Assembly (NCBI GenBank): GCA_905479595.1
Contig: CAJQND010000244.1
Location: 1 to 30,040 of the forward strand
Source: an uncultured Hyphomicrobiales bacterium
GTDB lineage: Bacteria; Pseudomonadota; Alphaproteobacteria; Rhizobiales; CAJQND01
Direction of reading: 5' to 3'
DNA length: 30,040 nucleotides
In this document: piece by piece, positions 22,076-29,796 of the stretch
Layout: each line of letters begins with the position of its first letter
Position numbering within the stretch: the stretch's first letter is position 1
Made by a program: the position numbers and the translations under genes
The notes under the pieces: model-generated
What the model was told of the DNA's origin: nothing
Database searches by the model: none
Seen by the model: only the letters and a program-made list of their open reading frames with translations

Positions 22076-23074
22076 TTATGCCCAAAATCCGGCAATCCGC
22101 TCAAACATCCACATAGCTGCAAGGCTGCCAATAACATAAGCTGCTGGCTTCTCGGCCCACGCAGGCAAACCAAGCATGCTGTCACTTGCTTCGGTTTTGA
22201 AAATGCCCGATTTCCGAAAACCCCATACCAGAGCGAGTATCAATACAACAAATGCAACTTGGCCGAGTTCAACGCCGACATTGAAGAAAAACAAGGCCGT
22301 GAGCAGCTCTGTTTGTGGCAAGCCGATTTCGCTCAATGCCGAGGCAAAGCCAAAACCGTGCAGCAGACCAAACGAAGCTGCCACCGTGACAGGGTAGCGC
22401 CATGTAAGACTGTCTCTTCGCCCGCGGGCAATTTCGGTCGCCAAAAATACAATCGAAAGAGCAATCACTGCTTCGACAGGAGGCACAGGCAAGCGCACAA
22501 CACCAAGTGCTGCCAGTGCCAGCGTAATGGAATGGGCAAGCGTAAAACCGGTAACAGTGATCAATATCCGTCGCCAAGTGCCAGCAATAAACGCAAGGCA
22601 GGCGATAAACAGCAAGTGATCGTATCCACCAAGGATATGCTCCACACCAAGGACGAGATAACTCTTGGCTACACCCAGCGCCGTTTCCTTGTCTGGCACT
22701 TCCCATGCCAGTTTGTCTGGCCCCAACGCCGCCATGCGCACTTCACCCGACAATCGCGTGAGGCGAATAATCGTAGAAATAGACGGATTAAATTTCGGAT
22801 AGCTTATCTTTATCATTTTGCCAGACAACCCGCCGGGGCAGCTTAACAATCGTGCCTGCGGCCCGCTGCTTTTGGTCTCGCAGCTGGATGGAAATGTCAG
22901 TTGCGGAATATTTTGCGCTTCAACCGAAGCCGGCACCCGCCAGTTTACCGCGAAAATATCTGACGCACGTTCACTGATCTGGATATGCAAGGGCCTGCTT
23001 TCATGGGCACTTGCGATACCAGGCAGCAACAGCAAAAACGCAAACGCAAAAATCGAAAACCGGAGAGCCGTCAT
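22076..23074 (-). CDS. HupE/UreJ-type membrane protein
   Basis: A 332-residue protein. A signal peptide (1-23, ending ASA) is followed by a periplasmic beta-rich domain (about 24-130) with a Cys65/Cys79 pair that may form a disulfide, and then a membrane domain of about seven helices (about 134-330). The membrane part carries the HupE/UreJ_2-type motifs GVEHILGGYDHLLF (His146, Asp152, His153), GFTLAHSITL (His181), SFGLLHGFGFA (His239) and GVELGQ (Glu269). HupE and UreJ proteins move Ni2+ or Co2+ for hydrogenase or urease, but neither enzyme is here, so the metal and direction are open. Its ATG overlaps the TGA of the upstream isomerase gene (ATGA), indicating translational coupling. Confidence 0.88.
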   Translation of the reverse strand: MTALRFSIFAFAFLLLLPGIASAHESRPLHIQISERASDIFAVNWRVPASVEAQNIPQLTFPSSCETKSSGPQARLLSCPGGLSGKMIKISYPKFNPSISTIIRLTRLSGEVRMAALGPDKLAWEVPDKETALGVAKSYLVLGVEHILGGYDHLLFIACLAFIAGTWRRILITVTGFTLAHSITLALAALGVVRLPVPPVEAVIALSIVFLATEIARGRRDSLTWRYPVTVAASFGLLHGFGFASALSEIGLPQTELLTALFFFNVGVELGQVAFVVLILALVWGFRKSGIFKTEASDSMLGLPAWAEKPAAYVIGSLAAMWMFERIAGFWA

Positions 23075-23967
23075 TTTGTTTTTCCGGCGTCAGGCGCGAC
23101 TTTTATTGTGTAGGTCTTGGTAATACCGGCCAGCGCTTGCTCTGTTTCTTCTTCAATGCGCCGACGCGTAAGCTCGTCTTTAATTCTGGACTTAACTTCA
23201 TCAAAACTCTGCTGACGGCGATCTGCGCGCTTGATGATCAGGACCAGGTGGCTGCCGAACTCAGAAGTGAGCGGACCGTACCAAATGGCATCACTTGGGG
23301 TGACAGAAAAGATTGCCTTTGCCGCTTCTTCACCAAAGTGGCTGACAACACTTGCCCGCGCACGCTCCACATAGTTCAGATGGTAGGGAAAGCGGTCGCC
23401 GTATTGGCCAGCTTTCGTGAATGGGATTTTTTCATCATTCAGCTTGGCAAGCATTTCACGCGCTGCCTTGTCTGCGCCTTCGCGGCCTCGTTTTTCAGCA
23501 CTAAAAAATACATGGGTGAATGTGACATCCGCAGGAAGCATGTACTTGCTTTGGTGGGTGTCATAATAAGCTTGCGCATCTGCATCGCTAATTTTTGTGG
23601 CTTCCTCAGCAAAACCACGGGCCATAAACTCCAGCTTCTGGATCAGCCTTTGACGGATAATGTAATCGTCTTTTTCCAAGCCAAATGTCTTGGCCTCGCG
23701 GTAAAGCACCTCTTCGCGCACATAAGCATCGATGAGCTTTTGACGCTCTGCTGGTGAGAGCGCATCGAAACGAGCTGCTGCCGCGTTTGGTTCAAATGCT
23801 TTGACCCGGAATTGCAAGAATTTCAACAACCCGGCCCGGTCAACAATGACCGTTTTCGGGTCAGAGCTGTTTTGGGCGGCTTGCGGATTTACCACCCAGA
23901 ACACGCCAAAAAGGAATAGTCCCAATACTAAAAAATGGAAAAGAGGGTCTCGAAAGAACCGTGCCAT
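23071..23967 (-). CDS. Membrane-anchored parvulin-type peptidyl-prolyl isomerase
   Basis: A 298-residue envelope protein. One N-terminal hydrophobic helix (about 9-28) anchors it, with the rest in the periplasm. An alpha-helical SurA/PrsA-like chaperone region (about 40-135) precedes a rotamase-like domain (about 140-275) that includes VTFTHVFFS near the start and SEFGSHLVLIIKRADRR at the end, the usual parvulin landmark G-x-H-x-x-x-I. The C-terminal helix is charged. It probably helps exported proteins fold. It overlaps the HupE/UreJ gene by 4 bases, and the sulfatase follows, so a dedicated role in folding or metal loading of the secreted enzyme is a reasonable inference. It is the first gene of this unit, starting 123 bases downstream of the SDR gene. 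Confidence 0.88.
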   Translation of the reverse strand: MARFFRDPLFHFLVLGLFLFGVFWVVNPQAAQNSSDPKTVIVDRAGLLKFLQFRVKAFEPNAAAARFDALSPAERQKLIDAYVREEVLYREAKTFGLEKDDYIIRQRLIQKLEFMARGFAEEATKISDADAQAYYDTHQSKYMLPADVTFTHVFFSAEKRGREGADKAAREMLAKLNDEKIPFTKAGQYGDRFPYHLNYVERARASVVSHFGEEAAKAIFSVTPSDAIWYGPLTSEFGSHLVLIIKRADRRQQSFDEVKSRIKDELTRRRIEEETEQALAGITKTYTIKVAPDAGKTK

Positions 23968-24063
23968 ACGCGCAAACTCCCAGCTCGCGTTTCGTTTGTC
24001 ATAAGCTTAATGCATGTATCCCGATTTCATGGAAAAGAGCAATGCTCACCGGAACTAAAATGG

Positions 24064-24080
24064 AAAAAACTGGTGCCCAG
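24064..24080 (-). terminator. Probable intrinsic terminator of the TRAP/SDR operon
   Basis: On the minus strand, CTGG-GCA-CCAG (24080-24070) is followed immediately by TTTTTT (24069-24064), 10 bases beyond the SDR stop codon. The stem is short, but the T-run is well placed. A second dyad, CGGGA/TCCCG (24084-24100), overlaps the end of the gene. Confidence 0.45.
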
Positions 24081-24090
24081 GGTCGGGACC

Positions 24091-24864
24091 CTAGATCCCG
24101 AAGGTCTGACCGCCATCGATAAGCAACGTCGAACCGGTCATAAAGCTGGATGCCTTGTTGGAGGCGAGCAACAGCAAGGTGCCATCCAGTTCCGACGGGT
24201 CTGCAACCCGTCGCTGGGCGATTGTTTTGATGATCTCGTTATCGGCATTGCTTTCAAAGAATTCGCGGTTGATTTCTGTGAGAACATAACCTGGGGCAAT
24301 GGCATTGACGCGAATATTGTTTCTGGCAAGTTCAATCGACAACGCCTGGGTCATTTGAACAACCGCTGCCTTGCTCACCGCATAAGATGACAAGGTCGGT
24401 GCCACCCTGAAGCCGAGTACCGAAGCGATGTTAATGATGCTTCCGTGTTTATCAGCCGCCACCATGCGTTGTGCAGCTGCCTGAGCGGTAAACCAAACCC
24501 CGTCCAGATTAACATCCATGACCCGTCGCCAGCTGTCTTCCGGGGTGGTAAGGGCCCAGTTCTCTTCAGCGATACCGGCATTATTGACCAAGATAGTCAC
24601 GGTGCCAAATTCAGCTTCCGCCGCGTCAAAGGCTGGTCCTATCTGGGTTTTGTCCGCCACATCCAGCGCCACGCATATAGCGCTGCCGCCATCGGCTTCG
24701 ATTTCTGTCTTGAGAGCTTCCAGTTTGTCGACCCGCCGGGCCGCTAAAACGAGCTTCGCCCCATGTGCTGCCAAAACCCTGGAAAAATTCCATCCAAGCC
24801 CGGAAGACGCCCCGGTTACCAGAGCAACTTCCCCGGTGAGGTCGAAAAGTTCAGCCGCTTTCAT
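24091..24864 (-). CDS. SDR family NAD(P)-dependent oxidoreductase
   Basis: A 257-residue classical short-chain dehydrogenase. The cofactor motif is TGASSGLG (17-24), NNAG is at 94-97, Asn119 is in DVNL, and the catalytic Ser148 (NIAS), Tyr161 and Lys165 (YAVSK) complete the tetrad. Arg43-Arg44 after the second strand (AARRVDKLEAL) suggests preference for NADP(H). Length is standard. The frame reaches a GTG at 24879, but the ATG at 24864 has GGAGAAGG just upstream, so I start there. It is 29 bases after the TRAP large permease on the same strand, the last gene of that operon, so it probably oxidises or reduces the imported compound or its product, such as a hydroxy- or oxo-acid. The exact substrate is unknown. 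Confidence 0.92.
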   Translation of the reverse strand: MKAAELFDLTGEVALVTGASSGLGWNFSRVLAAHGAKLVLAARRVDKLEALKTEIEADGGSAICVALDVADKTQIGPAFDAAEAEFGTVTILVNNAGIAEENWALTTPEDSWRRVMDVNLDGVWFTAQAAAQRMVAADKHGSIINIASVLGFRVAPTLSSYAVSKAAVVQMTQALSIELARNNIRVNAIAPGYVLTEINREFFESNADNEIIKTIAQRRVADPSELDGTLLLLASNKASSFMTGSTLLIDGGQTFGI

Positions 24865-24893
24865 CGCCTTCTCCAACACATTGGCGTTTGCCC

Positions 24894-27557
24894 CTAGAAG
24901 CTAAGGGAAATATCCCGGTGGCCCGAATTACACGAGGCGATCTCAAGCGCCTGGTTTTCAGGCAGACGTTGCTGCAGGCGCAAGCCCATGGTGCCGCGGA
25001 TTTGTTCTTCATAAGCTTTCAAACCAGGTGCAAGTTCCTTCGCTGCCCGGCTTCTCCACGCCACATCATCGCGGTACATGGTAAGGGCTTTTTCCATGGC
25101 TGCGCTGATCTTTTCTGGTTTTTGTGTTTTCGCACGAATTTCACGGCGCAGTTTTTTGAGCTGCGATTTGATCGCGCTGGTGCCGTCAACTTTGCCAATA
25201 GCTGAAGAGACTTTTGCAATTTGAGCACTCACTGCCTTTGTGTCAGCGCCCGATAGTGCTGCTTCAAGACCGGTAATCTGGCTCTCCAGCCCAACAAGCG
25301 TCTCGGCTCCGTTTAGCATATCAACGGTCTTGCGGATTTCGTCATAGGCGCTGTCCACATTACGCCGGTAATTGGCGCGCGCTGTAAATTCGGCCTTGGT
25401 CAGTGCAGCGAACTTTTTGTGCTCTTCTTCCCAATTGGCGGGGATTTCACTCTCAAACGCCGCGCGCTCGGTTTTCAGTTCTTCTATCGCATGCTCAACC
25501 GCTTTGAGCCGCACGGCACCGCTTTCGCCAAGTCGTGTCAGGCGGCTGATCGTGCTTTCTTTTTCTTTAATTTCCTTGTCCAGCCTGCGCATACGGTTTT
25601 GCAAACCGCGCACTTGGCGGTGCAGGGGCCGATAGGCAGCCTTTGCAGCGTCAAGAGGAACCTCAGCTGCGGCGATTTTTTCCAACAGGCCAAATGTGCT
25701 ATCGGCCTTGTCAAAGCTGGATGTGAGGGTCTTTTGAAGCTTCTTTGGCAGGTACGATACATCCAGACTGCGCGCCGTGCTGATTGCACTGCGTATCTCA
25801 TCGCCGCGTTCGCTGTATTCTGCAAAGATGAGTTTCTCCATGCAGTATTGCAGGCGCGGATTAAGCGGTGGCGGCGCTGTATCTGAGGTCAACGAAATCC
25901 GAGTTGGCAGATAGTTCACCAGGCTCGGCACCATACCGACAATACCAAGGGCAAAGAGCTGCAGACAGATAAAGGCAATGACGCCTTTATACATCTCAAC
26001 CGTTCGAACCACCGCTGGCGCCACACCGCGAAGATAGAATAGAGCAAAGCCAAATGGTGGTGTGAGGAATGACGTCTGGATATTCAACCCAATCATAACG
26101 CCAAGCCACACAGCGGTGATATTTGCCGATGGATCAGCCAACAAAATGGGCGCAACAATCGGCACTACAACAACCGCGATTTCGATAAAATCAAGGAAGA
26201 ACCCAAGAACGAAAATCACCATCATAACAATGATAAACTGTACCCAGAACCCGCCGGGCAGGCTGGTGAGGAAGTCGCGGACCAGCTCTTCACCGCCAAA
26301 TGCACGGAAGGCGGCAGTTAACATCGCCGCGCCGAGAAGAATGATGAACACCAAAGAGGTGGTCTTGGCGGTTTCAACCATCACACCGCGCATGGTGTCC
26401 TCGATCTGGAAGGTGCGCCAGGCACTCCAGACGACACCAATTAAAAAGACCGTCACTGCAATCGCTGCCAGGGTAACCCCCAGCACATCGCTGGCGGTAT
26501 TCATGCTTTTCACATTGGTGGAAAAATTGCCGATAATTATGAAGATAGCGAACAGGGAAAGTACCGTGAGAATAGCTGGTGTATAGGCCCCGCGCTCACC
26601 CTCTTTCAACCGGTACCCTGCCATAATGGTCGCCCCGACCGCACCAATGGCACCTGCCTGGTTCACGGTGGCAACACCTGCGATAATCGAACCCAGCACC
26701 ACAAAAATGAGCGCCAAAGGCGGCACCAGAACAAGCAGGACCTTACCCGCGAACGCCCGGTCATATTTGCCATCATAATGAATGGCTGGCGCAAGTTTTG
26801 GCCGCAAAAATGAAACAATGAGAATGAACGCCATATACAGGCCAACCAGCAATAGACCCGGCACAAAAGCGCCGAGGAACATATCGCCCGCACTGGTAGA
26901 CACAACGCTAAACTCTGAAGGCATGGAAAACTCGCCCGTCGTCGCTTTATAAAGCGCCTTGCGGGCAGTGCCTGCCTGATCAACTGCACTGGCCAACTGG
27001 TCGGCGAGAATAATCAACACGATAGATGGCGGAATGATCTGTCCCAACGTGCCAGACGCAGCAATGGTCCCCGTGGCGAGAGCCTTGGAATAATTGTTCC
27101 GCAGCATTGCCGGCAAGGAAATCAAACCCATGGCAACAACCGTTGCACCAACAATTCCGGTCGTCGCGGCGAGCAATGCCCCAACAAAAACCACCGAAAT
27201 GCCAAGCCCGCCAGGCACCGGGCCGAATAACTGAGCCATGGTTACAAGCAGGTCTTCAGCGATTTTTGAACGCTGCAGCATGATGCCCATGAACACGAAC
27301 AATGGAATGGCTATGAGCGTATCTCGCTCAACCTCCCAGTAAACGCCCCGAAAATTGGTCACCCCCGCGCTTAGCCATTGAAACGGACTGCCCTGGGCAA
27401 AATAAGCACTGGAATCACCTGCAAAAAGATAGCCGGTAATTGCAGCCAGGCCGATGGTTAAAATGGCTGAACCCGGCAGTGCAAAAGCAACCGGAAAACC
27501 AGACCCGAGCGCGGAAGCCATCAGCACGACAAGTATAGCTAGAAAAAGTAGTTCCAT
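24894..27557 (-). CDS. TRAP transporter large permease (DctM type) with long C-terminal coiled-coil extension
   Basis: An 887-residue membrane protein. Residues 1 to about 550 are a DctM-type sodium-driven TRAP permease with many hydrophobic helices. The hallmark block TGTIAASGTLGQIIPPSIVL lies near 160-185, and the second-half counterparts include FFLDFIEIAVVVVPIVAPIL and QTSFLTPPFGFALFYLRGV. It belongs with the FcbT3-like long DctM proteins rather than the short 430-residue kind. From about 555 to the end there is a hydrophilic extension of about 330 residues, strongly helical and heptad-rich between about 640 and 800 (LQNRMRRLDKEIKEKES). It has no domain I recognise. The frame is uninterrupted. 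It begins 15 bases after the small permease and is followed by the SDR gene. Confidence 0.93.
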   Translation of the reverse strand: MELLFLAILVVLMASALGSGFPVAFALPGSAILTIGLAAITGYLFAGDSSAYFAQGSPFQWLSAGVTNFRGVYWEVERDTLIAIPLFVFMGIMLQRSKIAEDLLVTMAQLFGPVPGGLGISVVFVGALLAATTGIVGATVVAMGLISLPAMLRNNYSKALATGTIAASGTLGQIIPPSIVLIILADQLASAVDQAGTARKALYKATTGEFSMPSEFSVVSTSAGDMFLGAFVPGLLLVGLYMAFILIVSFLRPKLAPAIHYDGKYDRAFAGKVLLVLVPPLALIFVVLGSIIAGVATVNQAGAIGAVGATIMAGYRLKEGERGAYTPAILTVLSLFAIFIIIGNFSTNVKSMNTASDVLGVTLAAIAVTVFLIGVVWSAWRTFQIEDTMRGVMVETAKTTSLVFIILLGAAMLTAAFRAFGGEELVRDFLTSLPGGFWVQFIIVMMVIFVLGFFLDFIEIAVVVVPIVAPILLADPSANITAVWLGVMIGLNIQTSFLTPPFGFALFYLRGVAPAVVRTVEMYKGVIAFICLQLFALGIVGMVPSLVNYLPTRISLTSDTAPPPLNPRLQYCMEKLIFAEYSERGDEIRSAISTARSLDVSYLPKKLQKTLTSSFDKADSTFGLLEKIAAAEVPLDAAKAAYRPLHRQVRGLQNRMRRLDKEIKEKESTISRLTRLGESGAVRLKAVEHAIEELKTERAAFESEIPANWEEEHKKFAALTKAEFTARANYRRNVDSAYDEIRKTVDMLNGAETLVGLESQITGLEAALSGADTKAVSAQIAKVSSAIGKVDGTSAIKSQLKKLRREIRAKTQKPEKISAAMEKALTMYRDDVAWRSRAAKELAPGLKAYEEQIRGTMGLRLQQRLPENQALEIASCNSGHRDISLSF

Positions 27558-27572
27558 GACGTGTGGATGCCT

Positions 27573-28628
27573 CTAGTGAATAATGTCCGCGTCAAGTTCG
27601 CGGGTACCAGGGTCGCCACGATAATCCGCAGCCCCTTCGAGAACATAAGCCGCAAACTGCACCATCATCGATACAGAGAAAACGGCCAAAAAGCCTGCCA
27701 TCAGGTATTTAACATACATGCCAAAACCAGACTGGGAGACTTCGAAATTCAAAAGTGGTGCATTGATGATGCTGGATTTTCCGCCCATGCCAACCCCAAG
27801 GATAACAATGCACAAGGAAATCCCGAGCAAGAACGAGCCAAGCGCGTTGACAATCCCCTTGGTTTTCGGTGCAAACCGGGCATAGAGCACATCGACGCGC
27901 ACATGGCCCTCTTCGTACAAAGTGTAGGCACTGGCAAACAGGAAAAGCGCGGCATACCAGAACCGCACCAGATCGCCCATGAATGCCTGCTCATAAGAGA
28001 AGATAAACCGGGCAATAACAATCTGCAGTTCAGCGACCACCACAAGCAGCGCCAACCACGTGAAACCGAGGGTGCGTGTGAACGCCGCGATGATCAAAGA
28101 CAGGCCAATTAAAGGCAAATGCACATATGGCCCACGGAATTGGGATCGCCCCAATTGCTGGGTCAGATCTGCGCCAACAACGCTTTCCAGTAACCCTTCC
28201 ACCCGCAGAAACGAAATTATCATATCTACGAGCCCAACAATCAGAACGGCCCAAAAAGCGGCGCGGATGATATATGCAACGATTGCATTCATCTTTGCGC
28301 TGTCCCGCCGCAAACTGCGCTGGCGGGTTGAGAAAACATAAGCGGCAGGAACGGCAAGGCAGCCGAAATAAGCCAGCACCTGCACCCAGGCGAGGCCACT
28401 GGTAGCAGTCCCTTTGGCATCCTCGATACCGATGATCGCGAGCACCGAAGAGATACCCGGCCATCCGTGCCAGAATACGAGATAATTACTGATAAGAAAA
28501 ACGAATGTCGCTGCAACAATCGCCCAGGCGAAAATGCGCAAACTCAAAATACCGGGCGTTACATCGCCGGGTCCATATGAATATTCGTCTGTTTGATCGC
28601 CTGAAAGCGCCTGTCCGGCAGCCGTCAT
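27573..28628 (-). CDS. TRAP transporter small permease (DctQ type), enlarged
   Basis: A 351-residue membrane protein. The C-terminal half (about 185-340) is the DctQ domain, recognised by the four-helix layout and the loop YTLYEEGHVRVDVLYARFAPKTKG, which corresponds to the E-x-H-x-R-V-D/E motif of the family. The N-terminal ~175 residues add about four more hydrophobic helices, including SLRIFAWAIVAATFVFLISN, so the total is about eight and the length roughly twice that of a standard DctQ. The frame extends to 28664, but the ATG at 28628 has GGGGG (28637-28641) upstream, so I use it. It lies between the solute receptor gene (73-base gap containing a strong hairpin) and the large permease (15-base gap). 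Confidence 0.88.
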   Translation of the reverse strand: MTAAGQALSGDQTDEYSYGPGDVTPGILSLRIFAWAIVAATFVFLISNYLVFWHGWPGISSVLAIIGIEDAKGTATSGLAWVQVLAYFGCLAVPAAYVFSTRQRSLRRDSAKMNAIVAYIIRAAFWAVLIVGLVDMIISFLRVEGLLESVVGADLTQQLGRSQFRGPYVHLPLIGLSLIIAAFTRTLGFTWLALLVVVAELQIVIARFIFSYEQAFMGDLVRFWYAALFLFASAYTLYEEGHVRVDVLYARFAPKTKGIVNALGSFLLGISLCIVILGVGMGGKSSIINAPLLNFEVSQSGFGMYVKYLMAGFLAVFSVSMMVQFAAYVLEGAADYRGDPGTRELDADIIH

Positions 28629-28638
28629 GTGTATCGCC

Positions 28639-28674
28639 CCCGAAATTCGGGACGGAGCACACAAGCTCCGTCCC
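28639..28674 (-). promoter_or_regulatory. Intercistronic hairpin between receptor and small permease genes
   Basis: GGGACGGAGC (28649-28658) pairs with GCTCCGTCCC (28665-28674) around a 6-base loop, extendable by C48/G75. A second dyad, CCCGAA/TTCGGG (28639-28651), shares the GGG at 28649-28651 and reaches into the ribosome binding site of the small permease. This is suited to stabilising the receptor mRNA and reducing permease expression. Confidence 0.6.
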
Positions 28675-28701
28675 GGTATTTAGTATCCCTCAAAAAGAGG
28701 C

Positions 28702-29796
28702 TTACAGGCCCAAAACGCGGTTGCGTTGCTGGTAGTAAGCACCTTCAGAAAGTTTCATCCAAGCGCCAACATCAGCACGCGCAGCAACGAAGCTTTCATG
28801 AGTACGTTTTGCAAGGTCACTGTGTGCGACTGTTTCTTTGAACACTTCTTCAGCGGCTTCACCGAAGCTGTCATAGATTTCGTCGGAGAATTCACGCAAC
28901 TGCACGCCATGCTCTTTCAAAAGCTTGGTCAGATATGTGCCGTTATTGGCGTTATATTCTGACATGGAGAAGGTGTGCTCTTCACCGCAAGCAGCAGTGA
29001 TGATTGCCTGGTCGTTCTTTGACAGAGCTTCCCACCAATCCTTGTTCATGCCGAATGCAAGCGTAGAACCTGCTTCGTGCATACCAGGATAGTAGTAGTA
29101 CTTCGCGGCTTCATAGAACTTCATGAAGAAGTCATTCCATGGGCCAACCCATTCGGTTGCATCAATTGCACCAGAGACAAGATTTTCATAAATCTGGCCG
29201 CCCGGCAGAGACACCGGAGACGCACCAAGCTTGGCCATAACATCGCCGCCAAGACCAGGAATACGCATCTTCAGACCTTTAAGGTCGTCAGCAGTTTCGA
29301 TTTCCTTGTTGAACCAGCCGCCCATCTGAACGCCAGTTGAACCAGCCATCAGACATTTCAGGCCAAATCCGCCAGCCACTTCGTCCCACAGAGCCTGACC
29401 GCCCATCTGGTTGATCCAGGCATTGTGCTCATTATGGGTAAGACCAAACGGCACAGATGTGAAATAGGCCCAAGCAGGATGCTTGCCTTTCCAGTAGTAG
29501 TCCGCAGCGTGATACGCTTGTGCGTTGCCAGATGCGACTTCGTCAAATGAGTCAAACGCGCCAACGCGTTCACCCGCTGCAAAGTACTGCACGTTAATGC
29601 GACCATCGGTCAGTTCCCCGATGCGCTTGGCGAGACGCTGCGCGCCAGTGCCGAGACCTGGAAAGTCACGCGGCCATGTGGCCACAACAACCATGTCTTT
29701 ACGTTCTTGGGTAATTGCTGGAGTAGCAAGGCTTGCAGTAGCTGCAGTTGCACCGGCAGCAACACCGGCTTTTTTAATAAATGAACGACGATCCAT
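28702..29796 (-). CDS. TRAP transporter solute-binding protein, TakP/FcbT1-like, Tat-exported
   Basis: A 364-residue periplasmic receptor that captures a carboxylate and hands it to the TRAP permeases encoded just downstream. The N-terminus has a twin-arginine signal, DRRSFIKKAG (Arg3, Arg4), with an Ala-rich hydrophobic stretch to about residue 28, so it is exported folded. The conserved TRAP Arg is in LKMRIPG (Arg178). Gln157, Glu215 and Trp216 (ATEWVGPWND) are placed as in the 2-oxoacid receptor TakP of Rhodobacter sphaeroides, as far as I recall that structure; this suggests a 2-oxoacid or related monocarboxylate with Na+. The ATG has GGGAG (29805-29809) upstream. It is the first gene of the operon receptor-small permease-large permease-SDR. 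Confidence 0.93.
   Translation of the reverse strand: MDRRSFIKKAGVAAGATAATASLATPAITQERKDMVVVATWPRDFPGLGTGAQRLAKRIGELTDGRINVQYFAAGERVGAFDSFDEVASGNAQAYHAADYYWKGKHPAWAYFTSVPFGLTHNEHNAWINQMGGQALWDEVAGGFGLKCLMAGSTGVQMGGWFNKEIETADDLKGLKMRIPGLGGDVMAKLGASPVSLPGGQIYENLVSGAIDATEWVGPWNDFFMKFYEAAKYYYYPGMHEAGSTLAFGMNKDWWEALSKNDQAIITAACGEEHTFSMSEYNANNGTYLTKLLKEHGVQLREFSDEIYDSFGEAAEEVFKETVAHSDLAKRTHESFVAARADVGAWMKLSEGAYYQQRNRVLGL

Noticed and set aside
22076..23074. HupE/UreJ-type gene as evidence of a hydrogenase or urease locus
   Set aside because: No hydrogenase or urease subunit or maturation gene lies nearby; the protein has an extra periplasmic domain, and its neighbours are an isomerase and a sulfatase.
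23011..23757. Plus-strand frame of 248 codons opposite the isomerase gene
   Set aside because: Its translation is cysteine- and phenylalanine-rich without domain character, while the minus strand encodes a coherent isomerase with a membrane anchor.
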